Part shown: positions 47,681 to 57,761 of the stretch, one piece after another
Layout of the letters: each line of letters opens with the position of its first letter
Numbering within the stretch: the stretch's first letter is position 1
Origin: Hymenobacter siberiensis
GTDB taxonomy: Bacteria; Bacteroidota; Bacteroidia; Cytophagales; Hymenobacteraceae
DNA: 64,000 nucleotides
Direction: 5' to 3'
Assembly: GCF_018967865.2 (NCBI RefSeq)
Contig: NZ_JAHLZY020000001.1
Location: 2,108,001 to 2,172,000, forward strand
Notes under the pieces: model-generated
Databases searched by the model: none
Told to the model about the DNA's origin: nothing
The model's input: only the letters and a program-made list of their open reading frames with translations
Position numbers and translations under genes: made by a program

Positions 47681-49306
47681 TTACGCTTCTACCGCCACGC
47701 GCGGCGCACCGGCCAGAATTTCCTCGTTGGCAAATTCGGCGTATTTCTTAAAGTTCACCACGAACTTCTCGGCCAGGTCCGAAGCCGTTTTGTCATAGGC
47801 CTCTTTGTCGGCCCAGGTGTTGCGCGGGTCCAGAATTTCGGTGGGCACGCCGGGCACCGCGCCGGGCACCATCATGCCAAACACAGGGTGTTTGGTGAAT
47901 TTCACCTCGTCGAGCTGGCCGTTGAGAGCCGCCGTAATCATGGCGCGGGTATAGTGCAGTTTCATGCGGTGGCCGGTGCCGTAGCTACCGCCCGTCCAGC
48001 CCGTGTTGATGAGCCACACATTGATATCGGGGTTCTCGTCCATCTTTTTGCCCAGCATCTCGGCGTATTTGGCGGGATGCAACGGCAGAAATACCGCGCC
48101 GAAACAGGCCGAAAACGTCGTCTGCGGTTCGGTAACGCCCATTTCAGTGCCGGCCACCTTGGCCGTGTAGCCCGACATGAACAAGTACATGGCGTGGCTC
48201 TTGTCGAGCTTGCTGATGGGCGGAATTACGCCAAAGGCATCGGCCGTGAGGAAGAAAATGTTCTTCGGCGCATCGGCTACGCCGGGCTCAATGGCGTTGG
48301 GGATGAAGTTGATGGGGTAGGCGGTGCGCGTGTTTTCGGTCACCGACTTGTTGGCATAGTCCACCGTGTGCGTGCCGGGGATGAAGCGCGTGTTCTCCAC
48401 GATGGAGCCGAAGCGGATGGCATCGAAAATCTCGGGCTCCTTCTCCTTACTCAGGTCAATCACCTTGGCGTAGCAGCCGCCTTCAAAGTTGAAGATGCCG
48501 GCATCGGGCGTCCAGCCGTGCTCGTCGTCGCCGATGAGGCCGCGGTTGGGGTCGGCCGAAAGGGTGGTTTTGCCGGTGCCGGAGAGGCCGAAGAAAATGG
48601 CGGTGTCGCCCTTTTTGCCCACGTTGGCCGAGCAGTGCATGCTCAGCGTTTCGTGCTCGTGGGGCAGCAGGTAGTTCAGCACCCCAAAAATGCCTTTTTT
48701 CATCTCGCCGGCGTAGCCCGTGCCGCCAATCAGAATCATCTTCTTGGTGAAGTTGATGATGGCGAAGTTGGGCTGGCGGGTGCCGTCCACGGCCGGGTCG
48801 GCCTCAAAGCCGGGGGCACAGATGATGCTGAAATCGGGCGTCCAGGACGTATCCGCACCTTCTTCGGGGCGCAGAAACATATTGTAGCAGAACAGGTTGT
48901 GCCAAGCCTGCTCGTTCACGATGCGCAGCTTGAGCTGGTAGTTGGGGTTGGCCCCGGCGTAGGCTTCGCGCACGTACAACTCCTTATCGGCCAGGTAAGC
49001 CACCATTTTCTGGTGCAGCTGGTCGAACTTATCGGTATCGAAAGGGATGTTGATATCGCCCCACCACACGCTGTTTTCGGTGTTGGCATCCTTCACCACA
49101 AACCGGTCTTTGGGCGAGCGGCCGGTAAACTTGCCGGTGTCGGCCATCAGCGCGCCGGTGTCGGTGAGGTGGCCTTCGCCGTTGCGCAGGGCGTACTCAA
49201 TGAGCTCGGCCGGCGTGGGATTGAGGTGAACGGTGGCGGTTTTTTCGAAGCCGAGGGCCTGCAAACGATTGCGGGTGTCGGCGGCAAGGGTGGAGGCTTC
49301 TTGCAT
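47681..49306 (-). CDS. pckA: Phosphoenolpyruvate carboxykinase (ATP)
   Basis: The protein is 541 aa, the standard length. The substrate site GKFTGRSPKDRFVVKD, the P-loop IFFGLSGTGKTTLSADPNR and the metal site LIGDDEHGWT are all present. It converts oxaloacetate and ATP to PEP and CO2, the entry into gluconeogenesis; in Bacteroidota it can also run in the CO2-fixing direction. I start at ATG 49306 (MQEASTLAADTR), since the longer frame adds 15 odd residues across the promoter. A TACCTTTG box lies at 49356-49349. A terminator follows the gene. Confidence 0.96.
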   Translation of the reverse strand: MQEASTLAADTRNRLQALGFEKTATVHLNPTPAELIEYALRNGEGHLTDTGALMADTGKFTGRSPKDRFVVKDANTENSVWWGDINIPFDTDKFDQLHQKMVAYLADKELYVREAYAGANPNYQLKLRIVNEQAWHNLFCYNMFLRPEEGADTSWTPDFSIICAPGFEADPAVDGTRQPNFAIINFTKKMILIGGTGYAGEMKKGIFGVLNYLLPHEHETLSMHCSANVGKKGDTAIFFGLSGTGKTTLSADPNRGLIGDDEHGWTPDAGIFNFEGGCYAKVIDLSKEKEPEIFDAIRFGSIVENTRFIPGTHTVDYANKSVTENTRTAYPINFIPNAIEPGVADAPKNIFFLTADAFGVIPPISKLDKSHAMYLFMSGYTAKVAGTEMGVTEPQTTFSACFGAVFLPLHPAKYAEMLGKKMDENPDINVWLINTGWTGGSYGTGHRMKLHYTRAMITAALNGQLDEVKFTKHPVFGMMVPGAVPGVPTEILDPRNTWADKEAYDKTASDLAEKFVVNFKKYAEFANEEILAGAPRVAVEA

Positions 49307-49348
49307 GGCTATGAAAGTGTTGGGTGGGAATTCTCTTGACTTCTGGTA

Positions 49349-49356
49349 CAAAGGTA
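49349..49356 (-). promoter_or_regulatory. Promoter -7 box of pckA
   Basis: TACCTTTG on the minus strand, about 43 bases before the ATG, matches the Bacteroidota consensus. The nearest TTG is 27 bases further upstream, wider than usual, so the upstream element is weak or different. Confidence 0.45.
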
Positions 49357-49537
49357 GAATATCGCCGCTTGGGAGCAGTGAAACAAACCCTTTCTTTAAT
49401 GGGACAAATCAAACTGCATCAGGCCCAAATTGTTCCGCTGGTGAAAGTATACGGCTCAGGGCCGCACAAGGGTGGGAGTAATGCAACGCACGCTTATCTT
49501 TAGGTTTGCTTTGTCCCAGTCTTTCGCATCTTTGTCC

Positions 49538-50434
49538 ATGGCCATCGAAATTGCTCGCTACAACGGAATCTACGGCGACCATAAGGCCCGGATTTCGCAC
49601 GACTACCTGCAAAGCCAGCTCATCGTGCCCCGTCAGCGCTTCACCGACTGGGGCCTGAAGCCGCACCTGCACGAAAACCTGTTTCAGCTGTTTTTTCTCG
49701 AAGCCGGCCGCGCCGCCTTCGAGGCCACCGAGCTGGTGGAGCTGCGCACGCCCTGCCTGGTCATCATTCCGGCCAATACCGTGCACGGCTTCACCTTCAG
49801 CCCGCAGGTGAAGGGCCGCACCCTCACCTTATCAGAAGCGCTGCTCGATACCATTTTGCAAGCCACGCCCGGCGTACTGGTCGAAATCAACGCGCTACAT
49901 ATTCTATCCGAATTCAACTCCGAAGTCAGCTTCGCCGATTTATCGGCCCTGGAGCAGCAGATTCACGAGGAAATCAATTCGGAGCTGCCCGGCAAGCAGC
50001 TCGCGTTGAATGGCTATTTCAAGCTGTTGTTCGTGAAAATATTCCGGCTGCTGCACCACCGCCGGGGCCAGGAAGAAAGCCCCAACCGCGCCCTGCACTA
50101 CTTCCGCGAGTTCCAGAAAGCCATTGAGCGCACGGCCCCCTTCGAGAAGAAAATATCCGACTTTGCCCAGGAGTTGAAAATTACGCCGGTGCACCTCAAC
50201 CGCATCTGTCAGGCCGTGAAGGGCAAAACGGCCCAGCAGATTGTGCAGGCCCACACCATCCGGCGGGCGCACAATTACCTATTATATACCTCGCTCTCGG
50301 TGGCCGAAATTGCCTACGAGCTGCAATTTGTGGACCCTGGCTATTTCACGCGGTTCTTCCGCAAGCAAACCGGGCTCTCGCCGGGGGCTTATCGCGCCAA
50401 GGCGTACCGGAGTGATTCGGCTGGGAAGCCGTAG
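49538..50434 (+). CDS. AraC-family transcriptional regulator
   Basis: The protein is 298 aa. An N-terminal cupin-like sensing domain (HENLFQLFFLEAGRAAFEAT, then IIPANTVHGFTFSP) is followed by two helix-turn-helix units (FAQELKITPVHLNRICQAVK at about 211-230, then VAEIAYELQFVDPGYFTRFF, RKQTGLSPGAYR) that define the AraC/XylS family. It likely controls nearby or sugar-related genes upon ligand binding. I use the ATG at 49538 (MAIEIARYNGIYGD); the longer frame gives a basic start with poor composition. It diverges from pckA and is followed by a long inverted repeat and a peptide transporter gene. Confidence 0.88.
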   Translation: MAIEIARYNGIYGDHKARISHDYLQSQLIVPRQRFTDWGLKPHLHENLFQLFFLEAGRAAFEATELVELRTPCLVIIPANTVHGFTFSPQVKGRTLTLSEALLDTILQATPGVLVEINALHILSEFNSEVSFADLSALEQQIHEEINSELPGKQLALNGYFKLLFVKIFRLLHHRRGQEESPNRALHYFREFQKAIERTAPFEKKISDFAQELKITPVHLNRICQAVKGKTAQQIVQAHTIRRAHNYLLYTSLSVAEIAYELQFVDPGYFTRFFRKQTGLSPGAYRAKAYRSDSAGKP

Positions 50435-50509
50435 CGCGGACTTTTAGTCCGCGACCCGCCCTAATATGCCCATGGCTGGTGCGGGCCGCGGACTAAAAGT
50501 CCGCGCTAC
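50431..50509. repeat. 23-bp inverted repeat after the AraC gene
   Basis: GTAGCGCGGACTTTTAGTCC and its next CGCG (50431-50453) pair perfectly with 50487-50509. Each arm is itself nearly palindromic (GCGGACTTTTAGTCCGC). It begins in the stop codon of the AraC gene. Its form suggests a dispersed palindromic element that also works as a terminator. Confidence 0.75.
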
Positions 50510-50612
50510 ATGCCGAAACTTTCCTAGATTTACCGTGCCCGTATTGCAGCGCTTGCGCAGCGGGCCGCTTTTCAACTGCTTTCCTCTTATTTCTCACCCC
50601 TAGTTTCTTTCA

Positions 50613-52181
50613 ATGCAAACCATTCCTGCTCCTCTAGAGCAATCTGCGGAATCCACGAGCCACCCGCGCGGCCTGTACCTGCTCTTCGCCACCGAAATGT
50701 GGGAGCGGTTCAGCTACTACGGCATGCGTGCTGTGCTGGTGCTGTTCCTCACCAAGGCCATGATGATGGACAAGGCCTTCGCGTCGAAGTTCTACGGCGG
50801 CTACACCAGCCTGGTATATCTCACGCCGCTCATCGGCGGCTTCATTGCCGACCGGTACTGGGGCAACCGGCGCTCTATCCTCACGGGTGGCCTGATGATG
50901 GCACTGGGGCAGTTTACGCTATTTGCTGCCGCTTCCGACTATGGGCCGCAAAGCACCCATGTCCTGAGCCACTGGCTCCTTTACCTGGGCTTGGGCGTGA
51001 TGATTGTGGGTAACGGTTTCTTCAAGCCTAATATTTCGAGCATGGTAGGCTCGCTGTATTCGCCCACCGACAAACGCAAAGATGCTGCTTATACCATTTT
51101 CTACATGGGCATCAACCTGGGTTCGTTTCTGGGCAATACCATTACCAGCCTTATAGGCGACAAAGAGGGCCATCCCGAGGCCTTCCGTTGGGCGTTCCTT
51201 GCCTGCGGTATTGCCATGCTGCTGGGCACGGGTGTATTCAACTGGGGCAAAGGCAAGTACCTGCATACGCCCACCGGCGAACAGGTGGGTACCACGCCCG
51301 TAGCCTCGGGCGGCATCATGGGCGTGTATGCCCTACTGCCCGTTTTGCTGGCCCTGATTCTGGGCATTCTGTGGCTCGACTCCAATAAGCTATCCGTCAT
51401 TGCCCCACTGCTGGGCATTGCAGTCGTCGGCATTGCCTTTATGATTTTCAGCGATAAATCCCTCAGTGGTGCCGATATCAAGGGCATTATGGTGATTTTC
51501 ATTGTGTCATTCTTCGTGGTGTTCTTTTGGGCGGCCTTCGAGCAGGCCCCGGCCTCGCTCACCTTCTTCGCCGATGAGCAGATGAACCGCACCATCTTTG
51601 GCTTCACGCTGCCAGCCAGTATCTTCCAGAACCTCAACGCCATCTTCGTGGTGGTGGGCGCGCCACTCATGGCCATGGTCTGGACGGCCCTGGGCCGTCG
51701 CGGCGCCGAGCCGCCGTCCCCCCTCAAAATGGCCATTGGCCTGGCCTTCCTGGCCGCCGGCTACCTCGTGATGTGCTTCGGTGTGCACGACCTGCAGCCC
51801 GGTGTGAAGGTGAGCATGTTCTTCCTGGTGGCGCTCTATTTCCTGCACTCCGTGGGTGAGCTCTGCCTGTCGCCCATCGGCCTGTCGCTGGTAAACAAGC
51901 TGGCCCCCGCCAAATTTGCCTCCCTGCTGATGGCCGTGTGGTTCCTCGCCAACGCCGCCGCCAACTACCTGGCCGGCTACATGAGCAGCCTCTACCCCGA
52001 CCCCAAATCGACGGCCCCCGCTCCGCAAATTCTGGGCTACCACATCACCAGCCTCTACGATTTCTTCATGGTGTTCGTGGTTTCGGCCGCTGCCGCCGCC
52101 ATCATCCTGTTCCTTATAAGCGGCAAGCTAGCCAAGATGATGGACGCCCGCAACTACCCCGCGCCCGTCGTGCAGGCGTAA
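50613..52181 (+). CDS. POT-family proton-coupled peptide transporter
   Basis: The protein is 522 aa with about 14 hydrophobic segments. The family signature EMWERFSYYGMRAVLVLFLT (E-x-x-E-R-F-x-Y-Y-G) is at about residues 28-47. The second, FYMGINLGSFLGN, lies near 165-177. It is an inner-membrane symporter that takes up di- and tripeptides with protons. The protein ends KLAKMMDARNYPAPVVQA. A strong terminator follows at 52205-52240. There is no operon partner downstream. Confidence 0.93.
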   Translation: MQTIPAPLEQSAESTSHPRGLYLLFATEMWERFSYYGMRAVLVLFLTKAMMMDKAFASKFYGGYTSLVYLTPLIGGFIADRYWGNRRSILTGGLMMALGQFTLFAAASDYGPQSTHVLSHWLLYLGLGVMIVGNGFFKPNISSMVGSLYSPTDKRKDAAYTIFYMGINLGSFLGNTITSLIGDKEGHPEAFRWAFLACGIAMLLGTGVFNWGKGKYLHTPTGEQVGTTPVASGGIMGVYALLPVLLALILGILWLDSNKLSVIAPLLGIAVVGIAFMIFSDKSLSGADIKGIMVIFIVSFFVVFFWAAFEQAPASLTFFADEQMNRTIFGFTLPASIFQNLNAIFVVVGAPLMAMVWTALGRRGAEPPSPLKMAIGLAFLAAGYLVMCFGVHDLQPGVKVSMFFLVALYFLHSVGELCLSPIGLSLVNKLAPAKFASLLMAVWFLANAAANYLAGYMSSLYPDPKSTAPAPQILGYHITSLYDFFMVFVVSAAAAAIILFLISGKLAKMMDARNYPAPVVQA

Positions 52182-52204
52182 GGCAGCGTCTTTTTTAGCT
52201 CCTG

Positions 52205-52240
52205 AAAAAGCCTCCGATGCTGCTGCATCGGAGGCTTTTT
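52205..52240 (+). terminator. Terminator after the peptide transporter
   Basis: A 16-bp perfect stem (AAAAAGCCTCCGATGC with GCATCGGAGGCTTTTT) has a 4-base loop. It lies 23 bases after the stop. Confidence 0.9.
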
Positions 52241-52251
52241 CGCGTAGTGTT

Positions 52252-52325
52252 CCGCTGGCCGCTGGCCGCTGGCCGCTGGCCGCTGACCGCTGACCGCTGA
52301 CCGCTGGCCGCTGGCCGCTGGCCGC
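52252..52325. repeat. Heptamer tandem repeat (CCGCTGG/CCGCTGA)
   Basis: Ten full copies of a 7-bp unit plus a partial one: four CCGCTGG, three CCGCTGA, then three CCGCTGG. It is a microsatellite-like tract in an intergenic region and not part of a gene. Confidence 0.9.
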
Positions 52326-52493
52326 AGTTTAGCGCGAAGCACGTAACTGCTGGCCTTGGGTAAGGCGAGTTTGCAACTCGCCGTTGGTTTGGCAACCGCC
52401 AGCATTATGCGCCTATACCTGGTGGCCCTTGCGTTGTGAGTCATAGACTCACGGCTAGCGGGTAAGCCGTGAGGTTAGATAAGTATTACATAA
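52326..52493. other. Intergenic palindrome-rich stretch
   Basis: No gene is visible. Short hairpins occur: GGCGAGTT, TGC, AACTCGCC (near 52362-52381) and GAGTCATAGACTC (near 52438-52451) followed by ACGGCTAGCGGGTAAGCCGT. These may be remnants of repeated palindromes. Confidence 0.45.
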
Positions 52494-52526
52494 AAAAGTC
52501 CCGCCGGCACTGCCAGCGGGACTTTT
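52494..52526 (-). terminator. Terminator after groEL
   Basis: An 11-bp stem (AAAAGTCCCGC with GCGGGACTTTT) has an 11-base loop. It lies about 44 bases after the groEL stop on the minus strand and is followed by TTATGTAATA. Confidence 0.75.
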
Positions 52527-52569
52527 CAGGCTAATAGCTAAGGGCTAAAAGCTGGGAGCTAATGCAAAA

Positions 52570-54234
<1,665 letters not shown>

Positions 54235-54267
54235 TTATGAATTATGAGTTATAAATTTTCGGCGGGC

Positions 54268-54558
54268 CTAAAGCACAGCGAAAATGTCCGACTCGCGCAT
54301 GATGAGCAGGTCCTCACCGTCAACGGTGATTTCGGTGCCGGCGTACTTACCGTACAGCACCTGGTCGCCCACATTCACCTGGGGCTTGATGATGGTGCCG
54401 CTGTCAGCGGTTTTGCCTTCGCCCACGGCCACTACTTCGCCACGCTGGGGCTTCTCCTTGGCCGTATCGGGGATGATGATGCCGGATTTGGTTTTCTCCT
54501 CGGCGGCGGCGGCGCGAACAATTACGCGGTCGGCCAGCGGTTTCATGCTAAGTGCCAT
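54268..54558 (-). CDS. groS: Co-chaperonin GroES
   Basis: The protein is 96 aa. [10 protein letters not shown] near the start, the mobile loop [20 protein letters not shown] (residues 21-40), and [20 protein letters not shown] are the standard features. It is the lid of the GroEL cavity. It is first in the groES-groEL operon. The region upstream (54559-54750) has TGGCACGGG on the minus strand but no complete consensus promoter that I can name. Confidence 0.97.
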   Translation of the reverse strand: MALSMKPLADRVIVRAAAAEEKTKSGIIIPDTAKEKPQRGEVVAVGEGKTADSGTIIKPQVNVGDQVLYGKYAGTEITVDGEDLLIMRESDIFAVL

Positions 54559-54754
54559 TTTGGGTGTATTTGGGTTGAATTAAGTTGAAATACTAGGTGT
54601 CTGGTATTGTCTCATTTCCCGTGCCAGCGCCACAAACCTGACAAAATGGGCAGATTTTATCAACGAAATGTGGCAGAAGTGGCGGATGCGCCGGTGCCAA
54701 TGGCTGGTTCCGCCGTGCAATACGACCGCATCGGCCCAGTGTTGCGCGCAACAA

Positions 54755-54792
54755 AAAAGCCGGTGCCTCTCGCTAGAGAAGCACCGGCTTTT
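54755..54792 (-). terminator. Terminator after secG
   Basis: A 12-bp perfect stem (AAAAGCCGGTGC with GCACCGGCTTTT) has a 14-base loop containing a smaller stem (CTCT with AGAG). It separates secG from groES. Confidence 0.8.
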
Positions 54793-54816
54793 GCAGGTTC
54801 AGAACGGGAGCCGCGA

Positions 54817-55242
54817 CTACGGAGCAGGCGTGTTGGCCGGCGCTGGCGTGGTAGTGCCAGCGGGAGCAGTAGCCGGTGCAGTTGCGTCGGGGGTAGTAGC
54901 CGGCGCGGTAGCGTCGGGGGCAGCGGGGGCCGTAGGAGCCGTAGGAGCCGTAGGAGCCGGCAGCTTGGTTTCGAGGGCGCGCTGCTGGTTCACGCTGCGC
55001 ACCGTGCCACCGCCGGTGGAGGTAAGCATATGTGAGCCGAGCGACAGCACTACCAGACCAATGGCGAAGCCCCAGGTGAGTTTTTCGAGCAGGTCGCCGG
55101 TGCGTTTCACGCCCATCATGCTGGCCGCGCCGCCGGCGCTAAACTGGCTGGAAATTCCACCCCCTTTGGGGTTTTGGGCCAGTACCACGAGGGCCAGCAG
55201 GAAACACACCAGGAGAATGAGGATGATTAGAGCAGTGTACAT
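54817..55242 (-). CDS. secG: Preprotein translocase subunit SecG
   Basis: The protein is 141 aa. Two membrane segments are present (about residues 2-22, YTALIILILLVCFLLALVVLA, and 56-72), with the SecG signature NPKGGGISSQFSAGG between them (about 24-38). The C-terminal 55 residues are an Ala/Pro/Thr-rich low-complexity tail that is not part of the standard SecG and is probably exposed in the cytoplasm or periplasm. It assists SecYE in protein export. The gene lies in the conserved miaB-lptE-secG-groES neighbourhood. Confidence 0.9.
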   Translation of the reverse strand: MYTALIILILLVCFLLALVVLAQNPKGGGISSQFSAGGAASMMGVKRTGDLLEKLTWGFAIGLVVLSLGSHMLTSTGGGTVRSVNQQRALETKLPAPTAPTAPTAPAAPDATAPATTPDATAPATAPAGTTTPAPANTPAP

Positions 55243-55269
55243 GAGGGGTAAAAAAGCTGAAAAAGCAAA

Positions 55270-57006
55270 TTACGCTGAAGGTTGCAATGATTGAATCTGG
55301 GCTGCAAAGTACGCAATTTTTTCCGGCTGCTTCACCATGAGCTTTTCATAAATCTCAATGGCCCGGGCCGTTTTGCCCTGCCGCACGAAGATGCGGGCCA
55401 GATTTTCGGAAACCAGGTCGGGTTCGGCGCGGGTGCTGCGCACGCTCAGGTCGGGCTGGCCGCCGGGCGCGGGCGGTAGCATGCCGGGCCGCGTGAGGCG
55501 CGGCTGGCGCTTGAGGAAGTTGTTGATGAGGTCAGCCTTATTGGGCAGCTCGGGCGGTACCGGGCAGTGCGTGGCCCAGTGGTCGAGCAGCAGCGGGTCG
55601 GGCTCGAAGAAGGTACCGGTGGGCGGAAGCGGCACGGCCGGCGGCTGGGCGGCCGCTTCCACAGCGGTGGAGGTTTCGGCGGCTTCGGCCTTGGAAATCA
55701 GCAAGTCGAGTAGCTGCATGGACAGTCCCAGGCGGCTGCTTTCCCCGAAAGCATAGCCCACCATGGCATCGCCGGTGAAGGCGGCCGGGGTGAACACCGG
55801 CGCGGTCGGAACTGGTGCCGCCAAGGGCGATGCCGCGGGGCTAACCAGGCTGCGGGTAACGGCCGAGGCAGCCCATTCGTCAACCAGGCCCGGTAGCTGA
55901 TAGGTTGGCACGATGACCGGTGACGCATCGGCCAAACCAAACTCAAACCGGGCTTCGCCCACCTCTACCGGTGGCCGAATGGCGGGGGCCTGGGCCGGCA
56001 GCTCGTCGGCTGCTTCAGCTAATTTGAGTGCTTCGGTGGGCAGCGCGGCGGGCGTTTCTACTGTTTCGGCCAAGGTGGTTACCATGATGGTAGCTTCTTC
56101 CAGGTCGACCAATAGAGGTAAATCCACCAAGGCTGGCTCCACCGGAATCACCTCCATCAACGGTATTACTGCTTCCGGCTTAGCCACTAGCGAAGGGCTT
56201 TCGGGTATTGCTGGCAACGCCACCACCGGCACTTCCGGAACCACTGGCACTGGCACCGGTTCCGGCTCAATAAATGGAACTACGGCGGGGAGGACTTCAA
56301 TGATAGCTGCCGGAGCTACCGGAATGGCAGGAGCGGCGGGCAGCGGAGCAGCGAGTATTAACGAGTATTCAGCATCGACAGCGGCTGGAACTGTAACTGC
56401 TGGCTGCGCTTCCGCAGCTGTCGCAACCGGTTCGGGTATTACCTCCGGGATAACGGCTGCCAGTGGTGGTGCGGGTGCTGCTACCGGTTCGGGCGTCACT
56501 TCAATTGCCACGGGTGCTGGCGGTGGCGCGGGTGCTGGCGGTGGCGCGGGTGCTGGCGGTGGCGCGGGTGCTGCTACTGGTTCGGGTATTACCTCAATTG
56601 CTTTAATTACCACTGCTGGCAGCGGTGGCGCGGCAATTTCGGCGGCGGCTGATGCTACCGGCTGCGGGAGGATAACCGGCGCGGCTTCGGCGGCCGGGGC
56701 CGGGGCCGGGGCCGGGGCTTCAATAGCGGCCGCAGCTTCGGGCGCCGTAATAACGGCGGGGAGGGGCTCCGGCTCTACCAGCTCGATGAGGCGGCGCAGC
56801 AGGCTGCGGTCGGCGGCGTAGGTGGCGGCACGGCGCAGGCGCTGGCTGGCCAGCATGGTGCCCTGGTCGTGGGCGGCTTTGGCCAGCAGCAGGTGGGCCG
56901 TCTGGCAGTAGGGAAATGCCTGAGCCAGCTGCTCAAGCTCGCGCACTTCGGCCGGACCCAGGGAAGTGGGGCGGTCGAGAACGTGCAGGAGCGTAGCGCG
57001 GGTCAC
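55270..57006 (-). CDS. Pro/Ala-rich protein with TPR-like end
   Basis: The protein is 578 aa. An N-terminal helical part (about 1-90: RELEQLAQAFPYCQTAHLLL) precedes a long low-complexity linker of Ala, Pro, Val and Glu (about 95-360). The C-terminal 40 residues (ENLARIFVRQGKTARAIEIY, then EKLMVKQPEKIAYFAAQ) look like a tetratricopeptide unit. It lacks a signal peptide. In related Bacteroidota a gene with this layout lies at the same place between lptE and secG, but its role is unknown to me. The repeated APPPAPAPP stretches may vary in length. It is 27 bases upstream of secG. Confidence 0.7.
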   Translation of the reverse strand: MTRATLLHVLDRPTSLGPAEVRELEQLAQAFPYCQTAHLLLAKAAHDQGTMLASQRLRRAATYAADRSLLRRLIELVEPEPLPAVITAPEAAAAIEAPAPAPAPAAEAAPVILPQPVASAAAEIAAPPLPAVVIKAIEVIPEPVAAPAPPPAPAPPPAPAPPPAPVAIEVTPEPVAAPAPPLAAVIPEVIPEPVATAAEAQPAVTVPAAVDAEYSLILAAPLPAAPAIPVAPAAIIEVLPAVVPFIEPEPVPVPVVPEVPVVALPAIPESPSLVAKPEAVIPLMEVIPVEPALVDLPLLVDLEEATIMVTTLAETVETPAALPTEALKLAEAADELPAQAPAIRPPVEVGEARFEFGLADASPVIVPTYQLPGLVDEWAASAVTRSLVSPAASPLAAPVPTAPVFTPAAFTGDAMVGYAFGESSRLGLSMQLLDLLISKAEAAETSTAVEAAAQPPAVPLPPTGTFFEPDPLLLDHWATHCPVPPELPNKADLINNFLKRQPRLTRPGMLPPAPGGQPDLSVRSTRAEPDLVSENLARIFVRQGKTARAIEIYEKLMVKQPEKIAYFAAQIQSLQPSA

Positions 57007-57224
57007 GGATGAAACAGGCAGTGAAAGCGGTGAAAAAATAACGACTGGTGTTCGGGATAAAACCGTTAATCAGCGTATTCGGACCCACTAAATGGGGGTG
57101 CAACATTACGCTAATTTACGCAGATACCCCGGCTGCTACGGTGCTGCTAATTAATATTTCCCGGAAAATTAAGCACGTAATTTCTCCCCCGCCTCACTAC
57201 TTCAGCACCCAATTTCTTCGCCGA

Positions 57225-57761
57225 CTACCAGTTAGCTACCGACTTATTGAAAATGTCGGTAATGATTTTATCCGTGGTGGTGCGCACGGCGGTAGGGTCG
57301 TTGTTGATGGTCGAAATATTGCGGTTGGCTGCGTAGTCGTCGAAATTCTGGAACACCTGCTCGAAGCTCTGCTTGTCGTCCTTGGTGTTGGTGAAGCGCA
57401 TTTTGACCTGAATGGTGAGCCGGTTCGAGCCGGCCTGCGATACGCCGTTGACCTGCTGAATGGAGGCCGGGGCAAAGTCGTAGGCCACAATGTTGCCGTC
57501 GAATTGCAGGTCGCCGTCGCGGGGCACGAGTTTCAGGTTGGTGTTGCGCTGGAAATAGTCCTTCAAATCCTCGGTGAAGCGTTGCGTCAGAAAGGCCGGC
57601 CCCGAGGGCGAGTTATTCTGAATAGTGGCAATGGAAATGGTACGCACCGCCGGGTCGATGTTGGTGCCGTTGAACGAGTACACGCCGCAGCCGCTCAGGC
57701 CCAGCAGCCCGCAAAGCACTACTGCCGAATAAAAAGCGGCTTTACACTTGCTCCAGGTCAT
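57225..57761 (-). CDS. lptE: LptE-like outer-membrane lipoprotein
   Basis: The protein is 178 aa. The signal and lipobox LCGLLGLSGCGVYSF marks a lipoprotein (Cys about 25). The following NGTNIDPAVRTISIATIQNN and later LKDYFQRNTNLKLVPRDGDL fit the LptE family of Bacteroidota, which plugs the LptD barrel in lipopolysaccharide export. The start overlaps the NtrC-type regulator gene by 20 bases, so the two are coupled. A 218-base gap without features follows before the next gene. Confidence 0.85.
   Translation of the reverse strand: MTWSKCKAAFYSAVVLCGLLGLSGCGVYSFNGTNIDPAVRTISIATIQNNSPSGPAFLTQRFTEDLKDYFQRNTNLKLVPRDGDLQFDGNIVAYDFAPASIQQVNGVSQAGSNRLTIQVKMRFTNTKDDKQSFEQVFQNFDDYAANRNISTINNDPTAVRTTTDKIITDIFNKSVANW

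Noticed and set aside
47888..49339. Long plus-strand open frame opposite pckA
   Set aside because: Antisense shadow of a full-length, motif-complete PEP carboxykinase; GC-rich genes often leave such open frames.
54600..54660. Sigma-54-like or CIRCE control of groES
   Set aside because: TGGCACGGG is present on the minus strand but the -12 GC element is missing, and there is no CIRCE inverted repeat.
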